From Alistipes sp. (GTDB lineage: Bacteria > Bacteroidota > Bacteroidia > Bacteroidales > Rikenellaceae), in contig JAGBWT010000095.1 in assembly GCA_017629615.1 (NCBI GenBank), forward strand, positions 1 through 10,827: a stretch of 10,827 nucleotides of DNA, read 5' to 3'. Position 1 is the stretch's first letter, and every line of letters starts with the position of its first letter. Made by a program: the position numbers and the translations under genes. Below, one piece after another: positions 1-7,951 of this stretch. The notes beneath the pieces are model-generated. The model searched no databases. It was not told the DNA's origin and saw nothing but the letters and a program-made list of their open reading frames with translations.

Positions 1-1
1 C

Positions 2-649
2 CGCTCGGAGGTCGTACGCATCTACTTGGCCATAATCGCGGCAACAACCGTAACAATCGCCATAAGTCTCTTTACGAACGACAATTACAGCTCATTTGGA
101 GAGGCTTTGCGGCACTCGCTATTCCAGGTAACATCGCTCATATCGACAACCGGTTTTGCTACGGCCAACACCAACATTTGGACACCTTTGGCCATATTGT
201 TGCTGATATTCGTATCGATAATTTGCGCTTGTGCAGGCTCTACGTCGGGTGGTATGAAGGTCGATAGATTACTCTTGTTTACAAAGTTGTTGCGTGCCAA
301 AATCCGCCAACAACAGCACCCCAACGCAATCATACGCATACGCATCGACGGTGTCACGCAGGAGCGAGAACAGTCGCACACGGTTGTACTGTTTATCGTC
401 ACATATCTGTTTATCATTCTGCTCGCATCAGTAGTTAATATGCTCTTTGGGCAAGATTTGCTCACCGGCATATCCTCGGCAATATCGTGTATCGGTAACG
501 TTGGCCCAGCCTTTGGAGAGCTCGGCTCGGCAGATAGTTTTGCCGACGTTCCGGCCATATTGAAGCTACAAGACAGTCTCCTGATGCTTATGGGTCGTTT
601 GGAGATATTTGGTTTTATTCAGTTGCTATTCATTAAATGGTGGAGATAA
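2..649 (+). CDS. trkH: TrkH-family potassium uptake protein, C-terminal part (5' end outside window)
   Basis: This is the membrane-embedded, ion-conducting subunit of a Trk/Ktr-type K+ uptake system, working in the inner membrane with a cytoplasmic TrkA-type gating protein (not in the window). The frame is open from base 2, so the gene begins upstream; the TTG at 26 is an internal Leu codon, not a start. About 215 residues remain. Visible are the third selectivity-filter loop (STTGFATAN), the conserved CAGSTSGGMK turn after a hydrophobic helix, a hydrophilic cytoplasmic stretch rich in Arg and Gln, the fourth filter loop (IGNVGPAFG), and the usual C-terminal MGRLEIF helix ending in IKWWR. The stop codon TAA shares its last A with the ATG of the next gene, so the two are probably translationally coupled. 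The family call is secure; whether it is TrkH or KtrB in function cannot be told from this fragment. Confidence 0.95.
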   Translation, partial: RSEVVRIYLAIIAATTVTIAISLFTNDNYSSFGEALRHSLFQVTSLISTTGFATANTNIWTPLAILLLIFVSIICACAGSTSGGMKVDRLLLFTKLLRAKIRQQQHPNAIIRIRIDGVTQEREQSHTVVLFIVTYLFIILLASVVNMLFGQDLLTGISSAISCIGNVGPAFGELGSADSFADVPAILKLQDSLLMLMGRLEIFGFIQLLFIKWWR

Positions 650-2163
650 TGAAACGTTTTGCACTATTTGTCATATACATATCACTCACCGCTCTACCAA
701 GTGCGGTTTGGAGCGCATCGGCAAGCGAACGCGAGGCTATGCGCAATAAGATTGAGGAGCACCGACAACAACTCGACTCGCTATCGACCCTACTCCAAAC
801 CGAGCGAAATCGTTACAAAGCCGAGCCGAGTGAACGAGAGGGTATCGCAAGTCGCATTGTAGCATTGGAGCAGGAGGAGCGCAAACTTTCGCAGGCCTAC
901 AACCAAATCCTCACGCAATTTGCCATTATCGAGAGTCGCGACAAGGCCTCGTCGAGCCTCAACGATACCCCGACAGCCGATGGCAACAATAATAAGCCAA
1001 CCGCCGCCAGCACGACCGACAAGGTGCGAGCCGACTTGACACGCAACGCTCCGTTTGTGGAGTTGCTTTCGGCTGCCGACTATAAGACACTACGCGAGAC
1101 CGAGCGACGCGAGAGGTCGGTTGCAAAGCGTATTGGCGAGTATGCTGCCAACTACGACACGATGGTTGCCCTTCAACTCGAACACCAACGCACCGACAGC
1201 GAAAAGGCGGCCGACAGCCTCACTCTGCTCGTCGAATCGAAGCATCAAATAGGTCGAGCTATCGAGCAACAGATTACAAACGAGTGGCAACAGGTATTCG
1301 ACAATAAGATATACATCTACAACCTATTGCTCGAAAAGGGTGGCCATAGCGACATCTTGGGGCTTGGCGAGGGCATTATTGCATCGGCCGCAATCGAGGC
1401 CGAGAAGGAGTCCTCGGCGGTTGAATCCGAGGCCATCGCCCTCTATTTCCACCAAAAGCGCGGTCTGCTCAACTACGAATCGCAGATAGCCAAGCACCTC
1501 AACCTCGCACCTGCAAAGGATTCGTTACAGCGGGCAATAGCGAGTATGCAACGCTCGGCATACCATCTGCCAAAGGTCGTAATCGAACGTCGTTCGTTTA
1601 TCGACCACGAACCGTTGAAGATTATAAAGCCAACGATATACACCTCGAAAAACCCTATTCCGAAGACTCGTCTCTACGAATATGGCACCGTATATCGAAT
1701 CCGCATCGGCATATTCACCAATCGACCAAATCTGTCGGCTCTTCGTGGCATAACCCCACTCTCCTACTCGACCGACTACCACAATGGCAAGTACGCCTAC
1801 TTCGTCGGAGGTTTCCGCACCGAGGAGGAGGCGAACGACGGTGTAAAGTATCTCAAACGAATCGGTTTCCGCGACCCGCTTGTAGTGATGTGGGTAAATG
1901 GAGAGTATGTTTCGAACATCGAGGAGTGGAAAAAGAACAATGCAACGGGCTACGTCATCGAGATTACAGGCACAGCAACGCTATCCGACGCCATCAAGAC
2001 TCACATCTCGCTGCGCAACGACCAATGCAATATTTCGCGCATTGGAGCGACGTTTATCATCAGTCCGTTTGCCGACAAAGCCGAGGCCGACAAGATTGCA
2101 AGCGAGATATCGGCTATGGAGCCAAACATCAAAGCTAACGTATCGAACATAAAACCTAATTAA
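649..2163 (+). CDS. Secreted coiled-coil protein with C-terminal SPOR-like domains
   Basis: A 504-residue envelope protein. I chose the ATG at 649 because it directly gives a signal peptide (MKRF, hydrophobic core, likely cut near residue 22-26) and overlaps the trkH stop by one base; an in-frame ATG at 637 would add only MVEI. After the signal come Glu/Arg/Gln-rich helices (about 27-95) that look coiled-coil, a low-complexity Ser/Thr/Asn/Asp linker (about 98-125), and a second long helical region (about 130-310). Residues about 345-420 resemble a SPOR fold: a strand with YRIRIGIF, then YFVGGFRTEEEA and a helix. Residues about 433-502 look like a second, more diverged copy (YVIEITG ... FIISPFADKAEADK). 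SPOR domains bind denuded peptidoglycan glycan strands, so a periplasmic cell-wall role is likely. No enzymatic motif is visible. The SPOR call is by pattern; the specific job is unknown. Confidence 0.78.
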   Translation: MKRFALFVIYISLTALPSAVWSASASEREAMRNKIEEHRQQLDSLSTLLQTERNRYKAEPSEREGIASRIVALEQEERKLSQAYNQILTQFAIIESRDKASSSLNDTPTADGNNNKPTAASTTDKVRADLTRNAPFVELLSAADYKTLRETERRERSVAKRIGEYAANYDTMVALQLEHQRTDSEKAADSLTLLVESKHQIGRAIEQQITNEWQQVFDNKIYIYNLLLEKGGHSDILGLGEGIIASAAIEAEKESSAVESEAIALYFHQKRGLLNYESQIAKHLNLAPAKDSLQRAIASMQRSAYHLPKVVIERRSFIDHEPLKIIKPTIYTSKNPIPKTRLYEYGTVYRIRIGIFTNRPNLSALRGITPLSYSTDYHNGKYAYFVGGFRTEEEANDGVKYLKRIGFRDPLVVMWVNGEYVSNIEEWKKNNATGYVIEITGTATLSDAIKTHISLRNDQCNISRIGATFIISPFADKAEADKIASEISAMEPNIKANVSNIKPN

Positions 2164-2175
2164 ACCCTTAAAACT

Positions 2176-2637
2176 ATGTTATACATCTGCGGACTTATAC
2201 TGTTGGGCATACTCTTTTTGGTTGCCGAACTCGTCTTTCTGCCAGGACTATCGGTTGCAGCGCTACTCTCGGCCGTATGCTATGGTTTGGCAATATATTT
2301 TGCCTTTGTCGATTACGACACAACCACCGGCTTTATCACCATTGGTGTTGCGATGGCTTCGGTCTTGGCTACAATCATCATATCGCTCCGCGCCAAGACG
2401 TGGCAACGTCTGTCGCTAACACAGGAGATTGACTCGACGAGCGTCGCAAAACCCGAAGAGCGCATCGCCATCGGTGCAACGGGTGTAACCATTTCGCGCC
2501 TTTCGCCAATGGGCAAGGTCGAAATCGACGGACAGAACTACGAGGCCAAATCGGTCGACGTATATATCGAGCAGCGTCAGAGAGTTGTGGTTGTCGGCTT
2601 CGACAACTTCTCGGTCATCGTTAAACAATGTGAATAA
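2176..2637 (+). CDS. NfeD-like short membrane protein (probable FloA partner)
   Basis: A 153-residue protein matching the short NfeD type (NfeD1b-like): three hydrophobic segments at about 4-22, 26-45 and 52-71, a charged linker, then a C-terminal OB-fold-like domain at about 97-151 with the typical start IGATGVTISRLSPMGKVEIDG. It lacks the ClpP-like serine protease domain of long NfeD proteins. Short NfeD proteins are usually encoded beside a flotillin/SPFH gene and work with it in organising membrane domains. Here the flotillin gene floA lies in the same run, but one gene further on, with a GH31 gene between them. The ATG at 2176 lies 12 bp after the previous stop and directly precedes the first membrane segment. 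No Shine-Dalgarno is evident, which is normal for this phylum. The family call is fairly sure. Confidence 0.88.
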   Translation: MLYICGLILLGILFLVAELVFLPGLSVAALLSAVCYGLAIYFAFVDYDTTTGFITIGVAMASVLATIIISLRAKTWQRLSLTQEIDSTSVAKPEERIAIGATGVTISRLSPMGKVEIDGQNYEAKSVDVYIEQRQRVVVVGFDNFSVIVKQCE

Positions 2638-2662
2638 TAAAAATAAAACCTTTACTACAACT

Positions 2663-5296
2663 ATGAAGAGACTCATTATTTCAGCGCTACTTCTCTGCAT
2701 TATATGGTTGGGTTCGGCTTCGGCATTTGCCGCCGAGAACAATCCACAAGCTGCGCCCGAGGCTATCGTTACGGCAGGAAATGCACGTTTCACCGTTCTC
2801 ACCTCGCGCCTTATCAGAGCCGAATGGAGCGAGGACGGACAGTTTGAGGACCGAGCAACGCTGACGTTTATCAATCGTCGCCTGCCCGTTCCCGAATACA
2901 CCGTTTCGCAAAGTCGCTCGAAGGTAGTCATCAAGACCAAAGACCTCGTATTGACCTATCGCAAAGGCGACATCTTCTCGGCCGAAAACCTGAAAGCCGA
3001 ATTTATGATGAATGGCAAAAAGGTCGTTTGGCACTTTGGCGACAACGATTCGCTAAATCTGATGGGCACAACTCGCACACTCGACAAGGTAAATGGTTGG
3101 AAGTTTACCGAAAAAGACCCTATGGAGCAGGGTATCTTGTCGCGTAGCGGTTGGAGCGTGGTCGATGACTCCAAGCGACACCTTCTTGTCCCTGTCGAGT
3201 CGCATTGGGGCAACTGGGTCGAGACTCGTGCAAAGCGCGAATATCGCGACATCTACCTCTTTGCCTATGGTCACAAATACACCGAGGCTCTTGGCGACTA
3301 CATCAAGGTCGCCGGCGAAGTTCCACTGCCTCCGCGCTACGCATTTGGTTATTGGTGGAGTCGATATTGGCAATACTCCGACAGCGAATTCCGTGACTTG
3401 GTTGGTCAGATTCGCAGTTTCGATATACCTATCGACGTTTTGATTGTCGATATGGATTGGCACGAGACTTGGGGTTTGCGTCGTAACAATCCTAAAAAAG
3501 ACGAATACGGGCAGCGTATCGGTTGGACGGGCTACACTTGGAAAGAGCAACTCTTCCCTTCGCCGGAGAACTTCCTGCGTTGGTGTCGTAACGAGAAGTT
3601 GCGCACATCGCTCAACCTCCACCCCGCTTCGGGTATTCAACCATACGAAGAGCCTTATGAGAGATTTGTCGAGGCCTATGGTTGGAAGGATAAGGGCAAG
3701 AGCATTCCGTTCCATATCGACGAGCAGAAGTGGGCCGACGCCTATTTCGAGACCGTTTTAGGCCCAATGGAGAAGATGGGTGTCGATTTCTGGTGGCTCG
3801 ATTGGCAACAGTGGAAGGAGAGTAAATATACCGAGGGTTTGAGTAACACCTTCTGGCTCAACCACGTCTTTAACCACCACGCAACCGAGCGTAACAACGA
3901 GCGCCCTATGATTTATCACCGCTGGGGAGGTCTTGGCTCGCATCGCTACCACATCGGATTTTCGGGCGACACCTACACCTCGTGGGAGACACTCGGATTT
4001 ATGCCGTGGTTTACGGCTACTGCATCGAATGTCTGTTATGGCTTTTGGGGTCACGACATCGGCGGACACGCGGTACTTGACCGCAAGTCGCCTACCAACC
4101 CCGAGATATATCTGCGTTGGTTACAGCACGCCGTATTTACGCCCATCTTCAAAACTCACTGCACCCGCTACAAGAATATCGAGCGCAGAATATGGCAGTT
4201 CCCCGACCATATGTTTATGATGCGTGACGCTATCCGTCTGCGCTACAACCTCGCTCCTTATATATATAATGCAGCGCGCGCCACCTTCGATACAGGTGTT
4301 TCGATGTGCCGCCCTATGTACTACTACTATCCCGAGATTGACGAGGCCTACGATATGAAGCAGCAATATATGTTCGGCGATGACCTTCTTGTATCGGTTA
4401 TCGACTCGCCTATCGACCAACAGACAGGCCTTGCGACCTGCGAAGTCTGGTTCCCGGAGGGCAAGTGGTACGATATGTCGAGCGGTGCGATGATTGAGGG
4501 CGGACAGACTCTGACGCTCAACTACACACTTGCCGAAAATCCATATTTTGCTCGCGCAGGTGCGATAATCCCGATGAACCCGCCAACGATAAAGAGTCTG
4601 CAAGAGCCTATTGGCGAGTTGGTTCTAACGCTCATTCCAGGTGGTAGCGGAGAGGTTACCCTCTACGAAGATGATGGTTTATCGAAAAACTATGCCAAAG
4701 AGTTTGCTACAACCAAAATCACAAGCACGGTCGGAGAGAACAGCACAAAGGTCGTTATCGCTCCTCGAAAAGGCGAGTATGCCGATATGCCGAGCAGTCG
4801 CAACTACACGCTCCGTCTGCCTGCCCAGATGCCACCGAAGCGAGTGGTAGTAAATGGCAAGGAGTTGGGATATGACCGATTCATATCGGCCGACAAGTGG
4901 AGTTATAACGGCGATGACCTCGCTATCGAAATAGCCATTGCCAACCAAGCGTGCGACAAAGAGTGTGTGGTCGAGATTGAGTTCGATGCCGAGATGGCAC
5001 GTCACCAACCTCGTCTTTATGGCAAGCGAGGCATATTTGCCCGTTGCAAAGAGCTGACGCCACTCTTCAAGGAGCGTTATGCCGATAGTTACGACCCTTA
5101 CTCGATGCTGCCGGACCCATATCTGAACGTATCGCAGACCCCAAACTTCATCACCGAGCACCCAGAGCGCATCGTTGAGTGGATAGAGCGATACGAAGTA
5201 AACAAAGCCAACTGCGTAGAGGCTTTGAAGGCGCTCAAAACTGTCGATAACTACTTCTTGCACAAACTTGAAGCACAATTCGAACAAAATAACTAA
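2663..5296 (+). CDS. Secreted glycoside hydrolase family 31 enzyme (alpha-glycosidase)
   Basis: An 877-residue retaining alpha-glycosidase of family GH31. The ATG at 2663 gives a clear Sec signal peptide (MKRL ... SASAFA, cut near residue 24); the frame is open further upstream into nfeD, but that would bury the signal. After an N-terminal beta-sandwich domain (about 30-230), the TIM barrel has VDMDWH (263-267), the nucleophile motif WWLDWQQW with Asp380, the acid/base motif FSGDT with Asp436, and HDIGGH (Asp465), followed by the usual RY.L.PY.Y and Q.MFGDDLLVS strings. Beta domains follow, to about residue 779. The last ~98 residues form an Arg/Glu-rich, apparently helical extension I cannot name. 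No lipobox is present, so a periplasmic or secreted location is inferred. The nucleophile motif differs from the common DMNE and KTDFGE types, so the substrate (glucoside, xyloside, galactoside, N-acetylgalactosaminide) is not assigned. It lies 25 bp after nfeD and 12 bp before floA. Confidence 0.95.
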   Translation: MKRLIISALLLCIIWLGSASAFAAENNPQAAPEAIVTAGNARFTVLTSRLIRAEWSEDGQFEDRATLTFINRRLPVPEYTVSQSRSKVVIKTKDLVLTYRKGDIFSAENLKAEFMMNGKKVVWHFGDNDSLNLMGTTRTLDKVNGWKFTEKDPMEQGILSRSGWSVVDDSKRHLLVPVESHWGNWVETRAKREYRDIYLFAYGHKYTEALGDYIKVAGEVPLPPRYAFGYWWSRYWQYSDSEFRDLVGQIRSFDIPIDVLIVDMDWHETWGLRRNNPKKDEYGQRIGWTGYTWKEQLFPSPENFLRWCRNEKLRTSLNLHPASGIQPYEEPYERFVEAYGWKDKGKSIPFHIDEQKWADAYFETVLGPMEKMGVDFWWLDWQQWKESKYTEGLSNTFWLNHVFNHHATERNNERPMIYHRWGGLGSHRYHIGFSGDTYTSWETLGFMPWFTATASNVCYGFWGHDIGGHAVLDRKSPTNPEIYLRWLQHAVFTPIFKTHCTRYKNIERRIWQFPDHMFMMRDAIRLRYNLAPYIYNAARATFDTGVSMCRPMYYYYPEIDEAYDMKQQYMFGDDLLVSVIDSPIDQQTGLATCEVWFPEGKWYDMSSGAMIEGGQTLTLNYTLAENPYFARAGAIIPMNPPTIKSLQEPIGELVLTLIPGGSGEVTLYEDDGLSKNYAKEFATTKITSTVGENSTKVVIAPRKGEYADMPSSRNYTLRLPAQMPPKRVVVNGKELGYDRFISADKWSYNGDDLAIEIAIANQACDKECVVEIEFDAEMARHQPRLYGKRGIFARCKELTPLFKERYADSYDPYSMLPDPYLNVSQTPNFITEHPERIVEWIERYEVNKANCVEALKALKTVDNYFLHKLEAQFEQNN

Positions 5297-5308
5297 AAGA
5301 CAATAACT

Positions 5309-6298
5309 ATGGAGAATTTAGTATTTGGAAATGAGGCAATGGTTGTCGTTCTCTCAATCTTGGGAGCCATCGCCCTGCTACTTGTATTCTATTTTATTCC
5401 GATTGGCCTTTGGTTCTCGGCCCTCGTCTCGGGAGTACACATCTCGTTGCTCCAACTCGTACTGATGCGTTGGCGTAAGGTTCCACCTTCGATAATCGTA
5501 TCGTCGATGATTGAGGGTACAAAGGCGGGCCTTAAACTCAATCCTAATGAGTTGGAGGCGCACTATCTTGCAGGTGGCAACGTCCGCAATGTAGTTCACG
5601 CGCTGGTATCGGCACAGAAGGCAAGTATTTTGCTCGATTTCAAGATGGCTACGGCTATCGACTTGGCAGGTCGCGACGTATTCGAGGCCGTTCAGATGTC
5701 GGTTAATCCGAGAGTCATCAACACTCCGCCTGTTACGGCTGTGGCCAAAGATGGTATCCAGCTTATTGCTCGTGCGCGTGTTACCGTTCGTGCCAACATC
5801 AAACAGCTCGTCGGTGGTGCAGGCGAAGAGACAATTTTAGCCCGCGTAGGCGAAGGTATCGTATCGTCGATTGGTTCGGCTCTGTCACACAAGATTGTAC
5901 TCGAAAATCCCGACTCTATCTCGCGTGTAGTTCTCGAAAAGGGCCTCGATGCAGGTACAGCTTTCGAAATCCTCTCTATCGATATTGCCGATATTGACGT
6001 TGGTAAGAACATTGGCGCACAGTTGCAGATGGACCAAGCCGATGCCGATAAGAATATCGCACAAGCAAAGGCCGAGGAGCGTCGCGCAATGGCTGTTGCA
6101 CTCGAACAAGAGATGAAAGCCAAAGCACAAGAGGCTCGTGCAAAGGTGATTTTGGCCGAGGCAGAAGTGCCGCTGGCAATGTCGGAGGCATTCCGCAATG
6201 GAAATCTGGGTATTATGGACTATTATAAGATGAAAAATATGATGGCCGATACACAGATGCGTGAATCAATTTCGCAGCCAAAGGCAGAGAAAAAATAG
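5309..6298 (+). CDS. floA: Flotillin-like protein FloA
   Basis: A 329-residue membrane scaffold protein of the SPFH/flotillin class, close in length and pattern to bacterial FloA. The N-terminus is a long hydrophobic stretch (about 10-52) that inserts in the inner membrane, ending at LMRWRKVPP. The SPFH/PHB part (about 55-230) contains [40 protein letters not shown] and [20 protein letters not shown], all typical. An Ala/Glu-rich heptad region (about 240-290) forms the flotillin coiled coil used for oligomerisation, and the short tail includes [11 protein letters not shown]. FloA builds membrane microdomains that affect membrane fluidity and cell-wall protein placement. The gene starts 12 bp after the GH31 stop and ends 7 bp before the next gene, with its usual partner nfeD two genes upstream. 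Start and family are secure. Confidence 0.97.
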   Translation: MENLVFGNEAMVVVLSILGAIALLLVFYFIPIGLWFSALVSGVHISLLQLVLMRWRKVPPSIIVSSMIEGTKAGLKLNPNELEAHYLAGGNVRNVVHALVSAQKASILLDFKMATAIDLAGRDVFEAVQMSVNPRVINTPPVTAVAKDGIQLIARARVTVRANIKQLVGGAGEETILARVGEGIVSSIGSALSHKIVLENPDSISRVVLEKGLDAGTAFEILSIDIADIDVGKNIGAQLQMDQADADKNIAQAKAEERRAMAVALEQEMKAKAQEARAKVILAEAEVPLAMSEAFRNGNLGIMDYYKMKNMMADTQMRESISQPKAEKK

Positions 6299-6305
6299 CA
6301 AAGCA

Positions 6306-7151
6306 ATGGTAACTATCGACGACATACGAGTTGCGTTGGCCGACTTCGTTAGGCAATCACCACTCAACTACGTCACCGAGCAGATGGCTATCTCGCCAGA
6401 GGATATTGGCAAGCGTCTATACGACGACCCTATCGTCAAAATTGGCTCGGCCGACGACCCGATGTGGCAACAACTCAAAGAGCCTGCGGCTATCGGCACG
6501 CACTTTGTCGCGCCAAAAGAGTGGTTGTTGGAGGCTCGAAGCGTCGTATCGTACTTTGCCCCATTCAGCGACTATGTCGTCGAAGGGAACAGAGCCGATG
6601 CGCTGAAAGTTGGCAATGGCTGGCTCTATGCCAGAGTCGAGGGTCAAGCCTTCCTCACGGAGGTCAATCACTTCTTGGAGCGCTGGTTTGTCGAGCAGGG
6701 TTTTAAGGCTATCTCGCCCTACGCGAGCGACGACTTTAAGTATGTTTTCGAGGCCGGCACGAATGACGACATCGCCGACAAGTCGTTGAGTTTCACAAGT
6801 AATTGGTCGGAGCGACACGTTGCCTACGTCTGTGGTCTTGGAACATTTGGCCTGTCGAAAGGAATAATTACCGAACGAGGTATGGCAGGTCGTTTTGGCA
6901 GCGTCGTAACCAACGCACCACTCTCGACCACACCGCGCCCATATAGCGACATCTACGAATATTGTACGAAGTGTGGTGCTTGCGCTCGACAATGCCCTGC
7001 AAATGCGATAACATTGGCCGAAGGTAAATCTCACCCAAAGTGTTGCGCCTACGTCAATATTATGCGCGAGAGATACGCCCCACGTTTTGGTTGTGGCAAG
7101 TGTCAGGTTGCAGTACCGTGTGAGCGTTCAATCCCGAAACGCGAAAAATAG
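6306..7151 (+). CDS. QueG-like protein with two C-terminal [4Fe-4S] cluster motifs (COG1600-related)
   Basis: A 281-residue protein resembling the C-terminal two thirds of epoxyqueuosine reductase-like proteins. I chose the ATG at 6306, 7 bp after floA; an upstream start at 6261 would lie inside floA. Residues about 170-205 (YVCGLGTFGLSKG ... GRFGSVVTN) match the region that follows the cobalamin-binding part in QueG relatives. The ferredoxin part has C220-x2-C223-x2-C226-x3-C230-P, then Cys246/247, then C263-x2-C266-x5-C272. The last motif differs from the QueG form CxxCxxxCP but has the GCGKCQ...PCE pattern I associate with shorter, uncharacterised members of this group. It is shorter than true QueG (usually above 300 residues and with HEAT-like repeats in some forms), so I do not assign queuosine synthesis. 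It is likely a cytoplasmic redox protein. It ends the plus-strand run and converges on another Fe-S gene. Confidence 0.8.
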   Translation: MVTIDDIRVALADFVRQSPLNYVTEQMAISPEDIGKRLYDDPIVKIGSADDPMWQQLKEPAAIGTHFVAPKEWLLEARSVVSYFAPFSDYVVEGNRADALKVGNGWLYARVEGQAFLTEVNHFLERWFVEQGFKAISPYASDDFKYVFEAGTNDDIADKSLSFTSNWSERHVAYVCGLGTFGLSKGIITERGMAGRFGSVVTNAPLSTTPRPYSDIYEYCTKCGACARQCPANAITLAEGKSHPKCCAYVNIMRERYAPRFGCGKCQVAVPCERSIPKREK

Positions 7152-7158
7152 CAGACAA

Positions 7159-7187
7159 CGAGGGTGGCCAAGATTTGGTCACCCTCG
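7159..7187. terminator. Hairpin between convergent genes, likely bidirectional terminator
   Basis: A near-perfect inverted repeat lies in the 38-bp gap between the two converging stop codons. The arms 7159-7171 and 7175-7187 pair over 13 bp (one G-T wobble at 7167/7179) around a 3-base loop GAT. Read on the minus strand it is followed, after about 10 bases, by a run of five T; on the plus strand there is no U-tract. The position and stem strength make termination the natural reading, but efficiency, and use in the plus direction in particular, are inference. Confidence 0.7.
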
Positions 7188-7189
7188 GT

Positions 7190-7951
7190 CTATCTATGGC
7201 TCACCTGCTCCTCGCAACACTCCTCCAACCCATCTCGCCATCGCACGGAGCTGTGCGTGCCGTCGCAGTAGGGTTTGTTGTCGGAACGGCCACAACGGCA
7301 CAACACACTGCGATTGCGAATCTCGTAGCCACGACCATCTCGCTCGCGCTCGATACTTATACTGCCTCGCACCCACAATCCCCCACTAACACCGAGCGTC
7401 ACATCTTCGAGCAGGCCCAAACTCGGCTCGTATTTCAATTCGTAGGGGCGGTCGGTCGCATTATCCCACGCAAGCAGTCGGCCACTCGGACATAGTTGGG
7501 CCTGACGTATAGCCAAGCGACGCGACAAGGCATCGTCAGAGTCCTCGGTCAAGGCCCACACACCTCGCGAAGCATCACAAAATCGGGCAAAAGCACAATA
7601 TCGCCGATTGTCGGTAATCGAGAGTATCTCGCCCGAGGTTATCTCGATATTATCGAGCAACCCCGAAGTGTCGGCCGTGAGGCGTGAATCCCAATGAAAA
7701 TCGTGGTGAGAGCCATCGCAATAGGGTTGGCGAACCGAGCGACCACATCGGCACAAGGCTGTCGGTTCGGGGCCCGTATCGAACGACCGACCCTCCCTAA
7801 AAGACCAACTCTCGCCTAACTCGTTTGGCTCGATAAACTGCTGTGCCAGCGGTGGGCGGCCATAGACCAAATAGGGCCCCTTTTCGACAACTTTTATTTT
7901 GAACTTTTTATCGGCTCGCGATGAGCCAACCTCGATTTTCTGTTTGGCCAT
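7190..7951 (-). CDS. Triple iron-sulfur protein: CDGSH, Fer4_19-like, CDGSH
   Basis: A 253-residue cytoplasmic protein with three probable iron-sulfur sites and no signal peptide. The first CDGSH motif is C67-R-C69 ... PY-C78-DGS-H82 and the second C218-R-C220 ... PY-C229-DGT-H233; both fit the CxCx2(S/T)x3PxCDGxH consensus, in which three Cys and one His bind a [2Fe-2S] cluster. Each follows a short beta stretch of the GPYLVYG / GGLWVRG type. Between them, C119-x5-C125 and LC154PSGRL match the divergent mono-cluster ferredoxin seen in E. coli YjdI (Fer4_19). CDGSH proteins are implicated in redox sensing and Fe-S or electron transfer; the exact role here is unknown. The gene is read toward the QueG-like gene, sharing the hairpin at 7159-7187. 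The start ATG at 7951 is the natural one, and I found no convincing minus-strand promoter box upstream. Confidence 0.93.
   Translation of the reverse strand: MAKQKIEVGSSRADKKFKIKVVEKGPYLVYGRPPLAQQFIEPNELGESWSFREGRSFDTGPEPTALCRCGRSVRQPYCDGSHHDFHWDSRLTADTSGLLDNIEITSGEILSITDNRRYCAFARFCDASRGVWALTEDSDDALSRRLAIRQAQLCPSGRLLAWDNATDRPYELKYEPSLGLLEDVTLGVSGGLWVRGSISIERERDGRGYEIRNRSVLCRCGRSDNKPYCDGTHSSVRWRDGLEECCEEQVSHR

Noticed and set aside
2290..2300. A TAnnTTTG-like string inside the nfeD gene, considered as an internal promoter for GH31.
   Set aside because: The spacing within the box is off by one base and it lies inside conserved membrane-helix codons, far from the next start.
2585..2662. Upstream extension of the GH31 frame to an ATG at 2585.
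   Set aside because: It would overlap nfeD by 53 bases and place 26 polar residues before a clear signal peptide; the ATG at 2663 fits better.
3053..3715. A 220-codon minus-strand open frame inside the GH31 gene.
   Set aside because: It lies wholly antisense to conserved GH31 coding sequence and has no recognisable motif.
7175..7687. Plus-strand open frames opposite the CDGSH gene.
   Set aside because: The minus-strand frame contains two perfect CDGSH motifs and a ferredoxin-like motif; the plus-strand frames show nothing recognisable.
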